Notes: generated by a model from the letters alone, not told the origin. A DNA stretch of 64,000 nucleotides from Blastocystis sp. Blastoise (GCA_039096225.1 JBBPEB010000034.1:1240001-1304000), one strand, 5' to 3'. Positions 39,143-58,228 are shown, counted from the stretch's first letter. Numbers and translations: made by a program.

Positions 39143-40397
39143 AATTAATTAAAAAGATAAAGTTTTGATAAATATATAAGATAGATAAATAATGAAATTT
39201 GAAATTGTTTTTAGTGAAGACAAAAGAAAAGTGTCATTATAAATAAGAATCACGATTTCATGAATGGATCTCGTTATAATTTGAATAAATTTTATGTTTT
39301 TTTTAAAACTTGTTTTTTAAAAATAGTTTTTCTTTAGATAATGTGTTGTTTTAAATATAAATGTGTTTTTGAATGTTTATAATAACTCAAGATGTAAACA
39401 TTATTAGTAAATTTATTTTATTGAATTATTTTATAGATAAAAAAATAGTGATCCGTGACAAAAAGCTTTAATAAAGAGTATTTAGCATATATTATAGACT
39501 TATAAAGCAATTCAAGATGAAAATGAGTTCAAATATTGTTTAATTATTGATATTAAGAGATAAAAAGGTGATGTTTATAATTGTATTTCAAATGAGTTTA
39601 TTGAGTTTATATTGAGTTGATAGAGCTTATGCTTGATAGAATAGAGTTGATTTAGATTTATTTATTATTAAACAGTGAATGGATTGACAATGTTAACTTT
39701 TTATTGATTAAATGATTATAAATTGTGTTTAAAATAGTATATAGAGATAAAAAAATAAAAAAATAATTTATATTATAATGATATTTATAAAAGAATATTA
39801 AAAATGTAAAACACAGATCGTTGTTTTATTCGTTTACGGTAAAAGTTAAATGAATCCGTATAATTTTATTTTAATTCTTGAAATATAGAAAAAATTGACA
39901 CTTGGTCTTTGATTTATTTTTTTTTTAAGTTATGTGTTGCTGTGATGCTTTATTCAGATTGAATATATTAAATTCAATAAATAAACAATGTTCCGCTTCA
40001 ATATTTAGTATATATTTTATATATTATTTTAGTTAATTGCATTCTTTGTTTAGGTTACATGATTATTTAAGATTTGGTCTGTTATTGTGTTATAGAATAG
40101 GTCAATATAATGTTTCAAATAACATATTGGATTAAAGAAATACTTTTAGTATGCATTTCTATTTTGAATTAGTTTTATTTATTTTATATACATATATTTT
40201 ATAGTATTAAAATGATTAGAGAGTATATCACGTAGTTATCGTGATTATTAATTGAATTCCGTATTGTATTTTGATGAATTAATTGTAATATATATATATA
40301 TTTTTTTTTAATTTCTTATTTATTTTAATTTTTAATTAAAATTATTATTTAAATTAATTCATTTATATTAGAGTTATTTAATTATTATTCTTTTTAT

Positions 40398-40481
<84 letters not shown>

Positions 40482-40563
40482 TTAAAGATTCAAACGAGTT
40501 TTAAAATTAGATTTTGATTTTTTTTTAAGACATTTATATTTTTTAATTTTAATGTAATGAATA

Positions 40564-40603
<40 letters not shown>

Positions 40604-40940
40604 TTATTATATATATAGGAAATAATTAATTCAACTGTATTATTTATTGTGTTGGTAATAATACAGAAATAAATTGCTAATAAGTTACTTACTCATTATA
40701 TATATGAGGAATAGAGTATATATAAATATATATTACTTATTATATATAATAGATGTGTTGTTATGATGGTGTTTAAATATATAAATATTGTAAATATCTT
40801 TTTTATCTCCTTCAACACATATATTCTTTTATCTATTTATTTTTTTATTATTATATTTGTTCTTATTATAATTATATTTTTATTATATATATATAGTTAA
40901 CAAATAAAGATATTGATATATTAAACGAATCTGTTCATAA

Positions 40941-40971
<31 letters not shown>

Positions 40972-41027
40972 GAATACATTCAAACTATTACTATTATATG
41001 TAAATTACTCACTCTCCTCACTAATCA

Positions 41028-41071
<44 letters not shown>

Positions 41072-41150
41072 TTAAAAAAAAAAAGAACTGATAAGAAATA
41101 TATATATATATATATATAGAAACAAAAACAATTGAGATGTTATTAACTAG
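39143..41150. other. AT-rich spacer with microsatellites in B1
   Basis: No gene seen. Contains a TA array (40406-40479), a TTA array (40563-40603) and further TA tracts near 40945 and 41030. Near-identical to 59303-61310. Confidence 0.6.
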
Positions 41151-41482
41151 ATAGTTATTTGAATGTTATCCTTATTTATATTTATATATCCTATATTTGG
41201 TCTTTATTATTTAAAATGGAATTATTTTTAGGAATAAATAAATTGAATATTACATTTGAATTGCTAGTTTTGAAAATAAATAATATTGGAATTATTTTTG
41301 TGTTAAAAGATATCTTATTAATTAATATATAGATGTAAATATATCGATTTATATACAATATATTATATTATCTAAAAAGAAAAGAAATAGGATATTATAT
41401 ATAGTTTAAAAAAATATAAGATAGCTATAAATTTATTATTAAATATTTTAAACTTATATATATATTGAAATATCGATTATAA

Positions 41483-44344
<2,862 letters not shown>

Positions 44345-44391
44345 TAATTATAAATATATTTATTAAAAATATCATATATACATAAAATAAT

Positions 44392-44739
44392 TTATTTTTC
44401 TTTATTTAGGTGATATAAGAAGAATTTATTAACGTTTAATTGTTCAGAATCTAAATCTATATTATCATAATCAAAATTTCTATATATATATAAAAGTTAT
44501 TATTGTATATATATATATATATACAAGTTTCTAATATGTTTTATATTTTTTTGAAACATATTATATTCTTTGATAAATTGTTTAATCATTCCAAATATAA
44601 GAATTGCATTGTTATTATCATAAGATTTATCACACTTTATATATAATATTTTTTTATTATATATATATATATATAAGTATATATATATATATACTTTTTT
44701 ATATTGAACAATAATTTTTGATGTATTAGTTTTAAATAA

Positions 44740-44775
<36 letters not shown>

Positions 44776-45103
44776 TAGATAGATAATTCTATTAAAATAA
44801 TTAAATATACTTTTTGATTTGATTAATTATTTGATTGAGATATTTATCATTTCCATCTTCAATATCAAAGAAATTGTATATATTAATTGTAAGTGTTTTC
44901 TTTTTATCACCATTTGTCAGTTTATTAATTATTAAATAATATCTATCTTTATTTCTATAATAATAATAATAATAATATATATATATATAGATGAATACTT
45001 TAAATAGATTGTAAATATAAAAAATATTGGTGAATTGGAATTAAAATGAAATTGAATTTCATAAGATATATTATATAGCTATATATATATGAATAATAAA
45101 GGG

Positions 45104-45140
<37 letters not shown>

Positions 45141-45367
45141 AGAATCATTAATAAAATCATTATAATTATAGTAGTTATGAATGAATAAATTTATATTATT
45201 GGTTGTTACAATTTTGTTATAAACATTTAAATATAAATATAAATCAAATAATTCACTTGGAAAAGATCCTTCATGTAAGAATGTATACTATATATATTAT
45301 ATTATATTATATTATATTATATTATATTATATACATATTGTTTTTCATTAACTATTATCTCATTTTA

Positions 45368-45423
<56 letters not shown>

Positions 45424-48400
45424 TATATTATATAATACTAATTAGATTATATGTTTGTTTATTATTTATTTGTATAGGATCATTTTCATATTGACTATTT
45501 TGACTATTATTATAACAACTAGCTGTATATATATATATATAAATATTATATTATTATATTATATACATTATATATATATATATTATATTATATTATATTA
45601 TATATATATATACAAATATTAATATTATCATTTGAATAATTTATAGATAAATTTGATGATTGATTATGAATTTCTTTGCTTATATCATTATTTTCAGATA
45701 ATGAAGTATAATCATATACATCAGTAGGTATTATATTATCAGCATTAATATTATCAATATTATATTTAATAGATGATTGTATATTAGAATTATTAGCTGA
45801 AATTATATTAGCTGAAGATTGGTTATTATTTTGAATAACTTTAGATGCATATTCATTAGTATTTTGAAGTTTTTGGAAAGAAATATTATTACTATTACTA
45901 ATTATTGGATTAGCCAAATTATTATTGATATTATTTAATAAGATATTAGGAGATGAAGAAATTATATTATCATTACTACTAATTATTGGATTTAATGAAT
46001 TATTGTAATTGATTGATGAATTAAGATAGTTATTATTATTTATTAATGGATTTGAAGAACTGTTATGATTAATGAATGAATTAGAAGAATTATTATTATT
46101 TTGATTATTAATATTGATTGATGAATTAAGATAATTATTATTATTGATTGATGAATTAAGATTGTTGTTATTATTGATTGATGAACTAAGATAATTGATA
46201 TTATTGATTGATGGATTAGAAGAATTGTTATAATTGATTGATGTACTAGATAAATTATGATTATTATTTACTATTGGATTAGATAAATTATGATTATTAT
46301 TTGATATTGGATAAGAAGAATTGTTACAATTGATTGATGTATTAGATAAATTATGATTATTATTTGATATTGGATAAGAAGAATTGTTATAATTGATTGA
46401 TGTATTAGATAAATTATGATTATTAGTTGATATTGGATAAGAAGATATTGTTATAATTGATTGATGTATTAGATAAATTATGATTATTATTTACTATTGG
46501 ATTAGATAAATTATGATTATTATTTGATATTGGATAAGAAGAATTATTAATGAATGAATTAGAAGAATTATTATTATTTTGATTATTATTGTTGATTAAT
46601 GGATTAGATAAATTATTTATTATTTGCTTAGAAGAATTATCATTGATAGAATTATCACTATTGGAAATGATAGAAATATTAAACTGATTAATATCTTCAA
46701 CAGAATTATGAATACTTGGAATTGGAGAATAATAATTATTTAATATATTATTATTATTTAGATTATATTGATTATTTAATGAATCATTTATACTATAATT
46801 ATTATCATTGTTATTAGAATTAAATGAAGGAAGAAGAAGAGGAGAAATAAGTTCTATACTTTTTTTATTTTCATCATCATTCATACTATTGAACTTTATA
46901 ATGGGAGATATAATTATAGGAGATATTTGTTGATCTGATAATTTAATATATTTATTTTCATTGTTACAATTATTTATTTTAGCACTATCTTTTGATTCCA
47001 TCTATGGGATATATATGATAATATGAATATACATGAATAATATGAATATGAATATATATGGATAATATGAATATGAATATGAATATGAATATGAATATGA
47101 ATATGAATACATATGGATAATATGAATATACATGAATAATATGAATATGAATATATATGGATAATATGAATATGAATATGAATATGAATATATATGAATA
47201 TGAATATATATGGATAATATGAATATGAATATGAATATGAATATATATGAATATGAATATATATGGATAATATGAATATACATGAATAATATAAATAATA
47301 TCGATAATAAAAATAATATGGATAATATTGATAATATGAATACTTTAGATGATATATCTTCTTTTGATTCAATATAACGATTTATATCATAATTGAATGT
47401 ACACTTTCTAACCAGTAATTCATATGAGCAAGTTCTATATATATATATATATATATATATAGATATCTACATACTAGAGCTTCATGAATGGTTATTAGGT
47501 TACCATCAATATCTCTTTCTGGGACAAAATAATTCATTTCTTTAGCGAATTGTTTATCCAGGACATAATCAATGAATACTTTTATACCAAGCTCAGAAGT
47601 ACATAAATCATTTAATTTAAAATCATTATTATTATATATAGTTTTATATTTTATATTTAGATTATAGTATTTGTCATGAACATCATTTGTATGATGGCAA
47701 CTTCTGATGAAACTTTGGCAATAAAGAGGATTAACACAATTTGTTCTTCCAAACCAAGTGGCAAAACAATGTCTATAGGAATAACCTGAGTGATCTTTAG
47801 GTATGTTACTAAATAATTTTTTTAATTGATGTTTACAACTATATAGGTATATAAGTTAATATATATATATATATATATATATAGATTTAGATAAATATAT
47901 ATATATAGGTATACATAGTGGGATAGGTACTATATGTGAATTGGGATGCTACATAATTACTATTAGTATTTGGTTTTCGTATATATAGGAATAAATTTGT
48001 TGTATATTCAATATCATTATCTTTTAAATATTCACATATTTGATTTCTTATAATTATATATTTATCATATATCTTTTGAAATTTTTCGCATAAAATATAT
48101 ATATCAGGAAATTTTTTGCCGTCAGAATAAGGAATATTTCCATTCTTAGATCCTGTATGTATTATATATATATATTCTTTTTTAGTATTTTCATTTCTAT
48201 ATTTCTTTAGGTTTTCAAATAATTTCAAATTATATATATCATTATTTCTAAGTGGACAGCCTGTGCAAGTCTGAAGGAGATACATCATAAGAATCGTAAT
48301 AGTATGAAATTTTTTTATATATATATCATTAATATTTTTCTTATTATTAATTTCTTCTATATATATATTAATTTTTTCAAATAATGTTCTAATTATATTG

Positions 48401-48812
48401 TAGTAATCTTGTAAAGAGATAAGAGCTTCCATTTTCTTTTTCTTATTCAAATCCTCAAAAGCTTTACTATCATTTTTACTAATGAAATTGCTATCTGTAA
48501 TCATAACTGAAGACTTGTGAGTAATATATGTTAGTGTTTCTTTTATTATATCTTTCATTTTATTATCTATATATACATTTTTTCTTTCTATATAGGTAAT
48601 TATAGATCTTATCTCTTGTATTCTATTATGAAGGGTTTTTGGACAATTTGATCTGGGCAGAATATTTAGAGTAACGTATTTATATATAAAATCAGGAAAT
48701 AGTAAAATATTCAAACCATAATGATCAAGTTCTTCCTGATATAATACAAAAGCAAAATTGATTATATCACAAATACTAAGCATAATTTCATAACTATATA
48801 TATATATATATA

Positions 48813-48844
<32 letters not shown>

Positions 48845-49160
48845 GATACAAAATTTGTTTCTCAGATAGAGAATATATAGATATATCCGGTATTTTATCC
48901 TCAACCCCGTTTTCATAGAAGTCTCCAGTAATCACAGATTTAATTAAAGGTAAAGCATATTTTATAAATATTTTTGTATTTGTATCCATTAGTAGAATTC
49001 TTTTTCTACTACACTTTCTTTGATATTTCCAATATTTTATTATATTATATAGGCGACTAATATCATCATCACTTAATCGTTCTGGTAAAAAGCAACCAAG
49101 AAGATTTTTATTTATTTCTAATGATTTCTCACCAAGATTTATTTTTTCATTTAATTTTAC

Positions 49161-49220
<60 letters not shown>

Positions 49221-49522
49221 TTCTTAATTCTTGAATTGTATTTAATGATTCTTCATTATTGTTATTTTTCTTAAGTATCTAGAATTATTATATTTTTAAA
49301 TGTATATACATATAATATATATATAGATACATATCCTAATTGCAGATATATATAGGTTTGAAGATCCAAATCTTTTACAAGTAGTGGGTTAGTAATAATC
49401 TATAAATTAAAATTAAAATAAATATGATTATTATTTAAATATATACATGTTTAGTATAGTTTGTATCCGAGTTCAAAATTAAATTACACAAATTATTCAT
49501 AAAATCCTGTATATATATATTA

Positions 49523-49579
<57 letters not shown>

Positions 49580-49946
49580 GATTTTAAATATACTTCATTA
49601 TCATCAAGATTTATTTTGTATTGCTTCAAAAAATTATATATTTCTGATCTTATCTATTGAGTATATATATATATAAATCAAAAAATATTATTTTAAAATA
49701 TATTTATACTTCTTCATCTATTTCATTATTATTCTTAATTATATTTTGAATATCTATATATCGTATGAATTATAATAATAATAATGCATTTAATATATAA
49801 ACAATTATTACTTGATAATGTATATAGAAATGTTTTGAGTTCTTCTGAACTTATTAGAATTTCTTCATCATCTTCTTCTTCATTATTTTTAATTGCTAGT
49901 GGTATATAGTCTATTTTATTCTTATTTGATATAATTTTCCCATTAT

Positions 49947-49992
<46 letters not shown>

Positions 49993-51415
49993 GTGAGTCT
50001 ATATCAATTACATTATCTTGAATTTCGTCATTATTCTTGTTAGAATTGAATTTATAAGATTGATTATTATTTATCTTAATAGAATCATATTCTTTATTAT
50101 CTATAGATTTCTTTTTTATTTTTATATTTTTATGTAGAATCGGTGAAAGAAATGATGCTTCAATAGGAAATTCATGACAAGCAGGTAATTGTTTATTTAT
50201 AGAATTGGGATTACATTGATTATTTAAATTATTATTAGATATAGTAGATTTAATAGAATTATTAGAAATTGATATAGGTGGAGAAGGAGATGAATGAAAA
50301 TTATTGATAGATGAATTATTATTATGATTATTATTAAAAGTTGATATAGGTGGAGAAGGAAATGAATGAAATTTATTGATAGATAAATCATTATTATTAT
50401 TATTAGAAATTGATATAGGTGGAGATAGAGATGAATGAGATTTATTGATAGATAAATTATGATTATGATTATTATTAAAAATTGATATAGGTGGAGAAGG
50501 AGATGTATAAAATTGATTAATAGATGAATTATTATTATTATGATTATTATTAAAAATTGATATAGGTGGAGAAGGAGATGATATAGAAGATGGAGATGAA
50601 TTAAATTTATTGATACATGAATTATTATTATGATTATTATTAAAAATTGATATAGGTGGAGAAGGAGATGAATGAAAATTATTGATAGATGAATTATTAT
50701 TATGATTATTATTAAAAATTGATATAGGTGGAGAAGGAGATGATATAGAAGGAGATGAATTAAATTGAATAGAATGAATAGAAGGAGATGAATGAAAATT
50801 ATTGATAGATGAATTATTATTACGATTATTATTAAAAATTGATATAGGTGGAGAAGGAGATGATATAGAAGATGAAGATGAATTAAATTTATTGATAGAT
50901 GAATTATTATTATTATTATGATTATTATTAAAAATTGATATATGTGGAGAAGGAGATGATATAGAAGGTGAAGATAAATTAAATTGAATAGAATGAATAG
51001 AAGGAGATGATATAGAAGGTGAGTAATATAGATCACTATTCATATATAATGGATTAGGGTCTTTAGATAAAGGACTAGGAGGAAAAGAAGAACAAGAAGA
51101 AGAATCATCGATCAAAATTGTATTAACTATATATATTATTTATGAAATGAAAATTATATTATTATTAATGTATATATATATATATTACAATTATTATTTA
51201 ATATTTTTTTATTTTGTTTTTGAAATTTATTGTTATTTGAAGATGAGATTTCTATTTTATTATAAGATATTATTATAGTATATATATACTTTTTTTAGGT
51301 GTACTTGATTGACGAGTTTTTTCATAAGTAGAATCAATAGATAATTGTTGAGTTTCTAGTATATCATTTTTAAAACGATTGTTATTTTTTTTGATTTTAT
51401 TACTTTTAGTATTCG
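44392..51415 (-). pseudogene. A2: second copy of the giant tyrosine recombinase gene, frameshifted
   Basis: Collinear with A1 exon by exon, with the same catalytic exon (47915-48793) and box II exon. Two lesions are visible. A one-base insertion (T at 46446) shifts the frame in the Asn-rich exon. The acceptor before the PVKLNE exon near 49163 is lost because AGTT is missing and the TA intron runs straight into ACCTG. On the other hand, A2 keeps the AG acceptor (ACAG, near 45523) that A1 has lost. Coding minisatellites and intron TA lengths differ from A1. Copied as part of the large duplication, since flanks on both sides are also duplicated. Confidence 0.75.
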
Positions 51416-51672
51416 CTATAATTTTAATAATTAATATATAGATTTATTAATAATAATATATAAATTATTTTGGTATTAGATACAATCAAATTGATTAATA
51501 CTTATTTGGTTTTGCTATATAAATATAAATAATTTATTTATCATGTATTATGTATATTATATCATACAATTCTTTTCATTACTATTAAATAAGAAAAATA
51601 AATATTGTTATTTATAACTTATTTTTTTCTGAATAGTTTTTTTTTAATCAATTATATTTTAATATAAAATAA

Positions 51673-51826
51673 AAACTGTAAACAAACTGTAAACAAACTG
51701 TATATTAACTGTATATTAACTGTATATTAACTGTATATTAACTGTATATTAACTGTATATTAACTGTATATTAACTGTATATTAACTGTATACTAAATAA
51801 AATTAAACTGTATATAAACTGTATAC
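51673..51826. repeat. 11-bp iteron-like array upstream of A2
   Basis: Eight exact copies of ACTGTATATTA plus flanking variants, against five in A1. Confidence 0.85.
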
Positions 51827-54800
51827 AAAATTTTTCTGATCAACGAATGGTTTATATATATAGGATTTAAATATATTTTTAAATATAATTATTATATATA
51901 TATATGTTTTTATATATCGTACATTATTTTTTTTCCAGTTTAACAAATTTAGAATATAAATTTATAAAAACTTAATTATAAGAAAAATAAAATAATTAAT
52001 ACTAACCCTGTTGATACGATGACAATCAGTATCAGTATCATTTCTATTGTTAATTATATTATTTTTTTGATGATGCTAATTTATATATTGTTTTTTATTT
52101 ATGTATATAGTATATACTTTATAAGTCAAAAGAATAATATTAAAAATTAATTGAAAAAATTTATAAAAGTATATTATCTATATTATGACTTATTCTATTT
52201 GAATTTGGTAGTTCTTTGACATATGACACCATTTTATTCTATGTATATAATCTAAAGATTATAAATATATAGATGAGATTCATTTAAATATCATATTTCA
52301 GGATATAGAGCATAAAATTGTCGATGAAAAATTATAAAAAATCTTGCATCAAAAATCATTTTTTTCAATCATAATTGATCCTATCAACTCATTCACACAA
52401 ATTATAACACTTTTAAAGCTATATTATATATATACATACTATTTAGATATTTCTTAGTAAATATGTTTCTTTAAAATATAAAATTGAATGAAAATCGTTT
52501 AAAAAATCGATAGCTTAAAGAAATGATTTCTATAAAAGAGTCATAACCACATTTATTTATTATATTTTTAACACTTTTATATGTTATATATAATTATGAT
52601 AGTGTTATTATTCTATACAAAAAGAATTATTATTATTAAATAAGAATTGACGGAGCTATATGACTTTTATTAAAGAGAGGCAAAAAAAAATTAAAAAAAC
52701 TTAAATTTCTTCTTTTCATTTTTGATACCCTAGATAATGAATTTTGAAGCAAATCTGTTCGTATGCATTTAATACATGATATAGCTTAGTAATAACTAAA
52801 AATAACAAATTTAGAAGACAAAAAAAAACAACATATTGCATTTTGACCCAATGTCGACTTGTCAAGATAAATCTATTAAAGTATTATTTCTTATGTATGG
52901 ACAATACTGTATATGAATATAAACGATATAAATTGATTTGATAACTTTAAATAAGTCAAAAGACCCTTTTTTCAATCTTGCCAAAACTGATTCATTTTGT
53001 ACGAAAATTTTATTTTTTTTATTTCAACTTTTCTCAATGATGGATTGTCGTTATATTATGTTTGACACCAAAAAATATATCTACGTTTTATAAACTTTAT
53101 ATCTATTATGCTTTTATATTATTATTCTGAAAATGGAAGACACTATTACAATAACAAGATTAAAAAAGTGATTGATCATGATTTTTAAATAATCAAGGCT
53201 ACTGATCTCATTTTTGAACTAATATGTCTTAAATATACAAAATATGTATCTGTAGGTTATTCTTGTTCGATATTGGTGTCTTTCATATATATTTAATATA
53301 TTTTTATTGGTGAATGAGTTAAAAGAAACTTGAGTATGCGAATTATTTTTTTCTAAAAATTTCAGTTTTTTAAATCTCATTCGTAAGTACTCATTTAAGT
53401 TATATTTAAAAATTATGAATATACATATGTGTACTAGATCCTTATTACTATCTATTTGATATACATATATGTTTGAATAAGGACCTTTTTCAAAACTGAT
53501 GCAAATGCTGACTTGAATAGAAAAGTATAAGTGTGTTATTCTAAACACATATCATATGTATTTTAGTTTAATACACATTTTAGAAAGTATTTGGCACAGC
53601 ATTCTCATTTCGAAATGTTAATTTTTCACTTTTAAAGAATCTAGTTGTAAGAAAATGTTCTACAGGTCAAAATATCTACAAAAAGTAAAAAAATGTGAAT
53701 ATTAATATTGTTTAATAGTGACTAAAAAGAAAATAAAAGTAAATTGAAAAACAAATTATTTAAATAAAAAATAGAAAATAAAGAATTCTAAGAGATTTTA
53801 AGAATTCTAGAAGAAATGAAGAGAAAAATATTTTAAAAATTTTAGAGTCATTTCAAAAATCAAAAATTTAATTAGAAAAAACAATATTTTTAAATGAAAT
53901 ATAGCTTGTTTTCAATACTTTATTATGTTATATGTAATCTTATATTTAGTAAAAGCTCGTTTAAACAGTCATAGATACCTATATAAATTTATATGAAAAG
54001 TCATTCTTATATTATTTTTCTTAATTAATTATATGACTTTTTTTGAATACAATATTTGACCTCATAATTGAGTATATAATATATGTCACATATCAAGTGT
54101 ATTCAATCAAAACCTAAAAATATATTTTAATTGCTTTGAAGAATAGAAATGACTTTAAGATTTACTTGTTTTGTTATTTTAATAGAAATTAGATTTTAAA
54201 CAAAAATATCATACTAATATATAAAAGATGATATGTAACTAAATATGAAAACTATATTTTTGATATTATTTATTATATAATCGTTGAATGAGAAGAGTTT
54301 GTTTCTTTTTTTTTTCTTTCAGTTTTTATTCTTATATTTTAATTTCATTAGTTTATGTTATATTGATGATAAATACTATTGTAAGGTAATTTTAAAAATA
54401 TATCTTTAAGTATACAATTAAGAAATAATAGGCTCATTCTTGTTAATTTAACTTTCATCAAAATTTTATATATCAAAAAATTGTTTATTATATATTTTGC
54501 TATGTCTATATACCTAAACCTTCTTTCACTTTTTTTTCATTAAATATTTTCTTATTTTCAAATATTAAACAAACAGAATTTAAACTCATTCTTAAGACAT
54601 CCAAAATTTGTAAATATATATTTCCTTAAAACATTCACAAGAGTTATTCATTGTTTTAGTTTCATTCAAATCAATATAAAATATTTCAATAATTTGTTTT
54701 TATTTTCTAATATTCTCTTATAATCAAGTATCAAGTGTTGTTTTACAAATTGACTAATAATCATCTTTTGTATTCATAGACTAAACGATATATTATATAT

Positions 54801-55255
54801 TTCTATATCTATTGATAGTGTTTTATTCATGTATGATATTCTTAAATTATTATATATTTTAATTTTAAGATATATTCATTAAATTTAATTCTTAATCTTT
54901 TTTGTTTTGTTTTATTATCAAAGAATGAAGATATTTTTTTTTATATATAACATTGAAACATTAGGGTTAGGAAGCTAAACAAGTAATTTTTAAATAATAG
55001 TTACTAAAGCAAAGACACTTAAACAACACATTTGTTTTATAACAAAAAATATAAAGTTATTTATTTTATGTACTCACACCTTATTCCAATATACATATTA
55101 TTATAACATACTAATATACTATAATGAATGATATATTATGTCAATAGTCTCTGATGAAATATCATCATATTTTCAATATAATGATAAACAACAATGTATA
55201 TAAACAATATTCTTTTTTTGAAATTTCTGGTAAGTATTAAAGTTAATTATATGTA
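51827..55255. other. Gene-poor part of block A2
   Basis: Near-identical to 27257-30685, with one more diverged patch at about 52510-52780. No gene called. An isolated TTAGGGTTAGG lies at 54961-54971. Confidence 0.6.
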
Positions 55256-55257
55256 GC

Positions 55258-55272
55258 AGGTTAGGGTTAGGG
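55258..55272 (+). repeat. Two TTAGGG repeats at the A2/B2 junction
   Basis: A2 stays homologous to A1 up to ATATGTAGC. It is followed by AGG, two TTAGGG copies and an A run, and then matches 35103 onwards. The 4.4-kb S segment of the first unit is absent. Confidence 0.95.
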
Positions 55273-55286
55273 AAAAAAAAATATAT

Positions 55287-56220
55287 ACTGAGAGTATGTT
55301 ATAAAATGTTATAATATTTTTTAATATTATAAATATAATTGGATAAAAAAAGATATTATTGATTTAATTGGTAGTCTAGAATCGTAGAATCGTAGAGTCT
55401 ACGATTGTATGATTGTAGGATTAAATAAACCAATAGAATAAGTTTAAAAAAAAATCAACCAAAATAGTATTAGGGTAAAAAAGTGAACCAAAATAGTATT
55501 AGGGTAAAAAAATGATAGAATAAAGTGGTAATGTTTTAAAAGAAGGGTTCTCAAAATTTTATTAGGGTGAAAATAATTAATTTAATTGGTTAAAAAAATA
55601 AAATAAAATAATTGGGTATTGTAGAATTGAAAAAAGAAGAAAATAATTGGATAAAAAAAGATTTATCCAATAAAAATAGAGTTTTTCATTTCTACAATCA
55701 TAGAATCGTAGACTCTACGATTCTACGATTGTAGAATATAAGATAATGAATTTGATTGGTAGTCTACAATCGTAGAGTCTACGATTCTACGATTGTAGGA
55801 TTGTAGGAAAATGAATTTGATTGGCTGTCTACAATCGTAGAATCGTAGAGTCTACGATTCTACGATTGTAGGATGAAATAAGCCAATAGAATGAATTAAA
55901 ATAAAAAAGTCAACCAAAATGTTATTAGGGTAAAAAAGTGGTTGACCTTTTTGAGAGGCTTTTTTATTTTGCTTTATTTTTTTTGTTTATTTTTTAAATT
56001 ATAATGGTAATTCTTTTATTTTTATTTATTTAATGAATTCAATATATTTATTTTTATTTTTATAATGAAATATTATTTATATTAAATAATAAATAGACGC
56101 CATTCTTGGCTTGGGTTTGAATGTGTAGCTATTTATAGTGTTAGGATACCTGTGGTCTGTTGAAATATGGTGCTATTCATGGATCTGTTTGAATTACTAC
56201 GTTTGAAAAGGTTTAAGGTA
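55287..56220. repeat. Single subtelomeric unit in B2 with palindromes
   Basis: Same sequence as 35120-36060, including the palindromes (for example 55829-55871), but present once instead of three times. Confidence 0.85.
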
Positions 56221-56452
56221 AGAATGGGAAGATTTTAATTATGGTATATATTTTATTTTTATATTATATCATACTATATTATTGATTGTCTTATTATATA
56301 GTTGAAAGTGATGTTTATGAATGAAAATTCATAACATCACTTTTTCCCATTGTCTTTGTAGTGTTGGTTTTGGTACTTATGATGATAAACTATGTTCTAC
56401 GATGATTTTGGATCATTTATGTTGTCTTAGTATCATTGGAATACTTTTTAAG
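56167..56452 (+). CDS. Possible small subtelomeric gene in B2
   Basis: Identical copy of the two exon-like stretches described in B1, including the intronic hairpin at 56305-56343. Same uncertainty. Confidence 0.3.
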
Positions 56453-57987
56453 GTATATATTATATTAGACAATTGTGGTGATTATGTATAAATATTTTAT
56501 ATTATATAGTTATTTTTATATAGAAAGTATATATAGGATGAGTTGAGTGTGTTTAATGAAGTATTAAGTCTTTTTTGTAAGTATTAGGTATAGAAATTAT
56601 TAAAATAGGTAAAAAAAATTATAACAAAAATTCAAAAATTTCTAAACTATTCTTTCAACTAGAGGGTGTTTCACCCATCAAATAGGTATATATTATTTAT
56701 TTTATTCTATATTATTATTATATAGGTTGTGCGTGTGTTGGATATATATATAATATATAATATAAATAAAAAATACATAATAAAAAAAGAAAAATTGATT
56801 GAATATCATTTTTATTTTTTATTTTAAAATTTAATTTTTTAATATGTTTATATAATTATTATAATATAATATGAATACAATCAATGTGAATTAACATATA
56901 GATACTATTTAAATAAATAAAAGTTTTGTTTAAAGACATTTTGTAAAAAACTATGAATTCACTCATGTTGACTTAAATAAACAAAAATAACTTTTATGAA
57001 GTTATTATAGACTAATAAACATATGTGTATGATAATAACTTGTTTTAAAAACAAAATAGTTTAATAATGTTAAGAATTGTGTGTATAAAAGAATACTTGA
57101 AAAATGATTATAATAAAATATTGATAATTAAGTCATAAAGTAATTAAATAAGTGAATCATGAACAGTTTGAAGATAGTTGAAGGAGAGACTTTGACATGA
57201 TTTGTTTTAAATATTTTATAAAAACATGTTAAATGAATTTATAAAGTGATTATTAATAAGAATTAAACATAATAATAACTTTAAGAAAATAATTAATAAG
57301 AATGAGAAGATAATGTTTTAGTAAAGTATAAAATAAAAAATATATATGATGACTAGAGATGATAATGAGTATAAAAATGAATAAATAATGAATATTAAGA
57401 GTATCTAAATAATAAATAAATAAAAAGAAGAAGTTTGAAAAGATAGATAAAGTTCTTAGTATAATTTTTCTTTTTATTCTCATTTTATTATTTTTAAATA
57501 ACATATATTATTCTTTTGAATTAAAATTGATACTATTCATTGAATAATAGTCTATAGTATACACTAGTATGACTAAAAGTTGAAAAATAGAATAAAATAT
57601 TTTTTAAGAATGGATGAATTGTGTGTAAACATAGTTGTTTAGAATGCTTATATAAGTTTAATATGTTATAATGAATATTTATAATTGAAAAAAGATAATA
57701 AATTAACATATTTTATATAAAAATGTTTTAATTACTGGTGCTGAAGTGTTGATATAAACATATTAAGATGATATTTGTCATGAGAATTGAAAATAAAGGT
57801 AGAAAAGAAAGAAATATTAATTAGAAGACTATATTACTATTTGAAAATTTTTTAATTTTTGTAAATACAAAGAGATTTCTTGATGATTAAATAATTGAAG
57901 ATAACTATATATATTACATAATTGATTAGATAAACATTTGAATTCTATATATATAGAATAATAATTATAAATTAAAAGAATAGAATA

Positions 57988-58057
57988 ATTTAAGTCAGGA
58001 ATCGAACCTGATATATATATAATATTTATATATTCTATCCATTTATAGAAATTAAAT
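57988..58057 (-). tRNA. tRNA-like element 1 (B2)
   Basis: Copy of the first tRNA-like element in B1: same arms, same 23-nt A/T insert and perfect B box. Confidence 0.45.
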
Positions 58058-58166
58058 ATTAAAATAATAATATATTTTAATATATTGAATTCATCTTCTA
58101 TATATATATATATAATATAATTATAATATAAAAATTAATTATAAAAAGAATATAATAAAATAAAAT

Positions 58167-58228
58167 ATTTAAGCCAGGATTTGAACCTGTATATATATAT
58201 ATATATCCATCCATTATGGAGCTTAAAT
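58167..58228 (-). tRNA. tRNA-like element 2 (B2)
   Basis: Copy of the second tRNA-like element in B1, with the same 16-nt TA insert in place of the anticodon and variable region. Confidence 0.4.
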
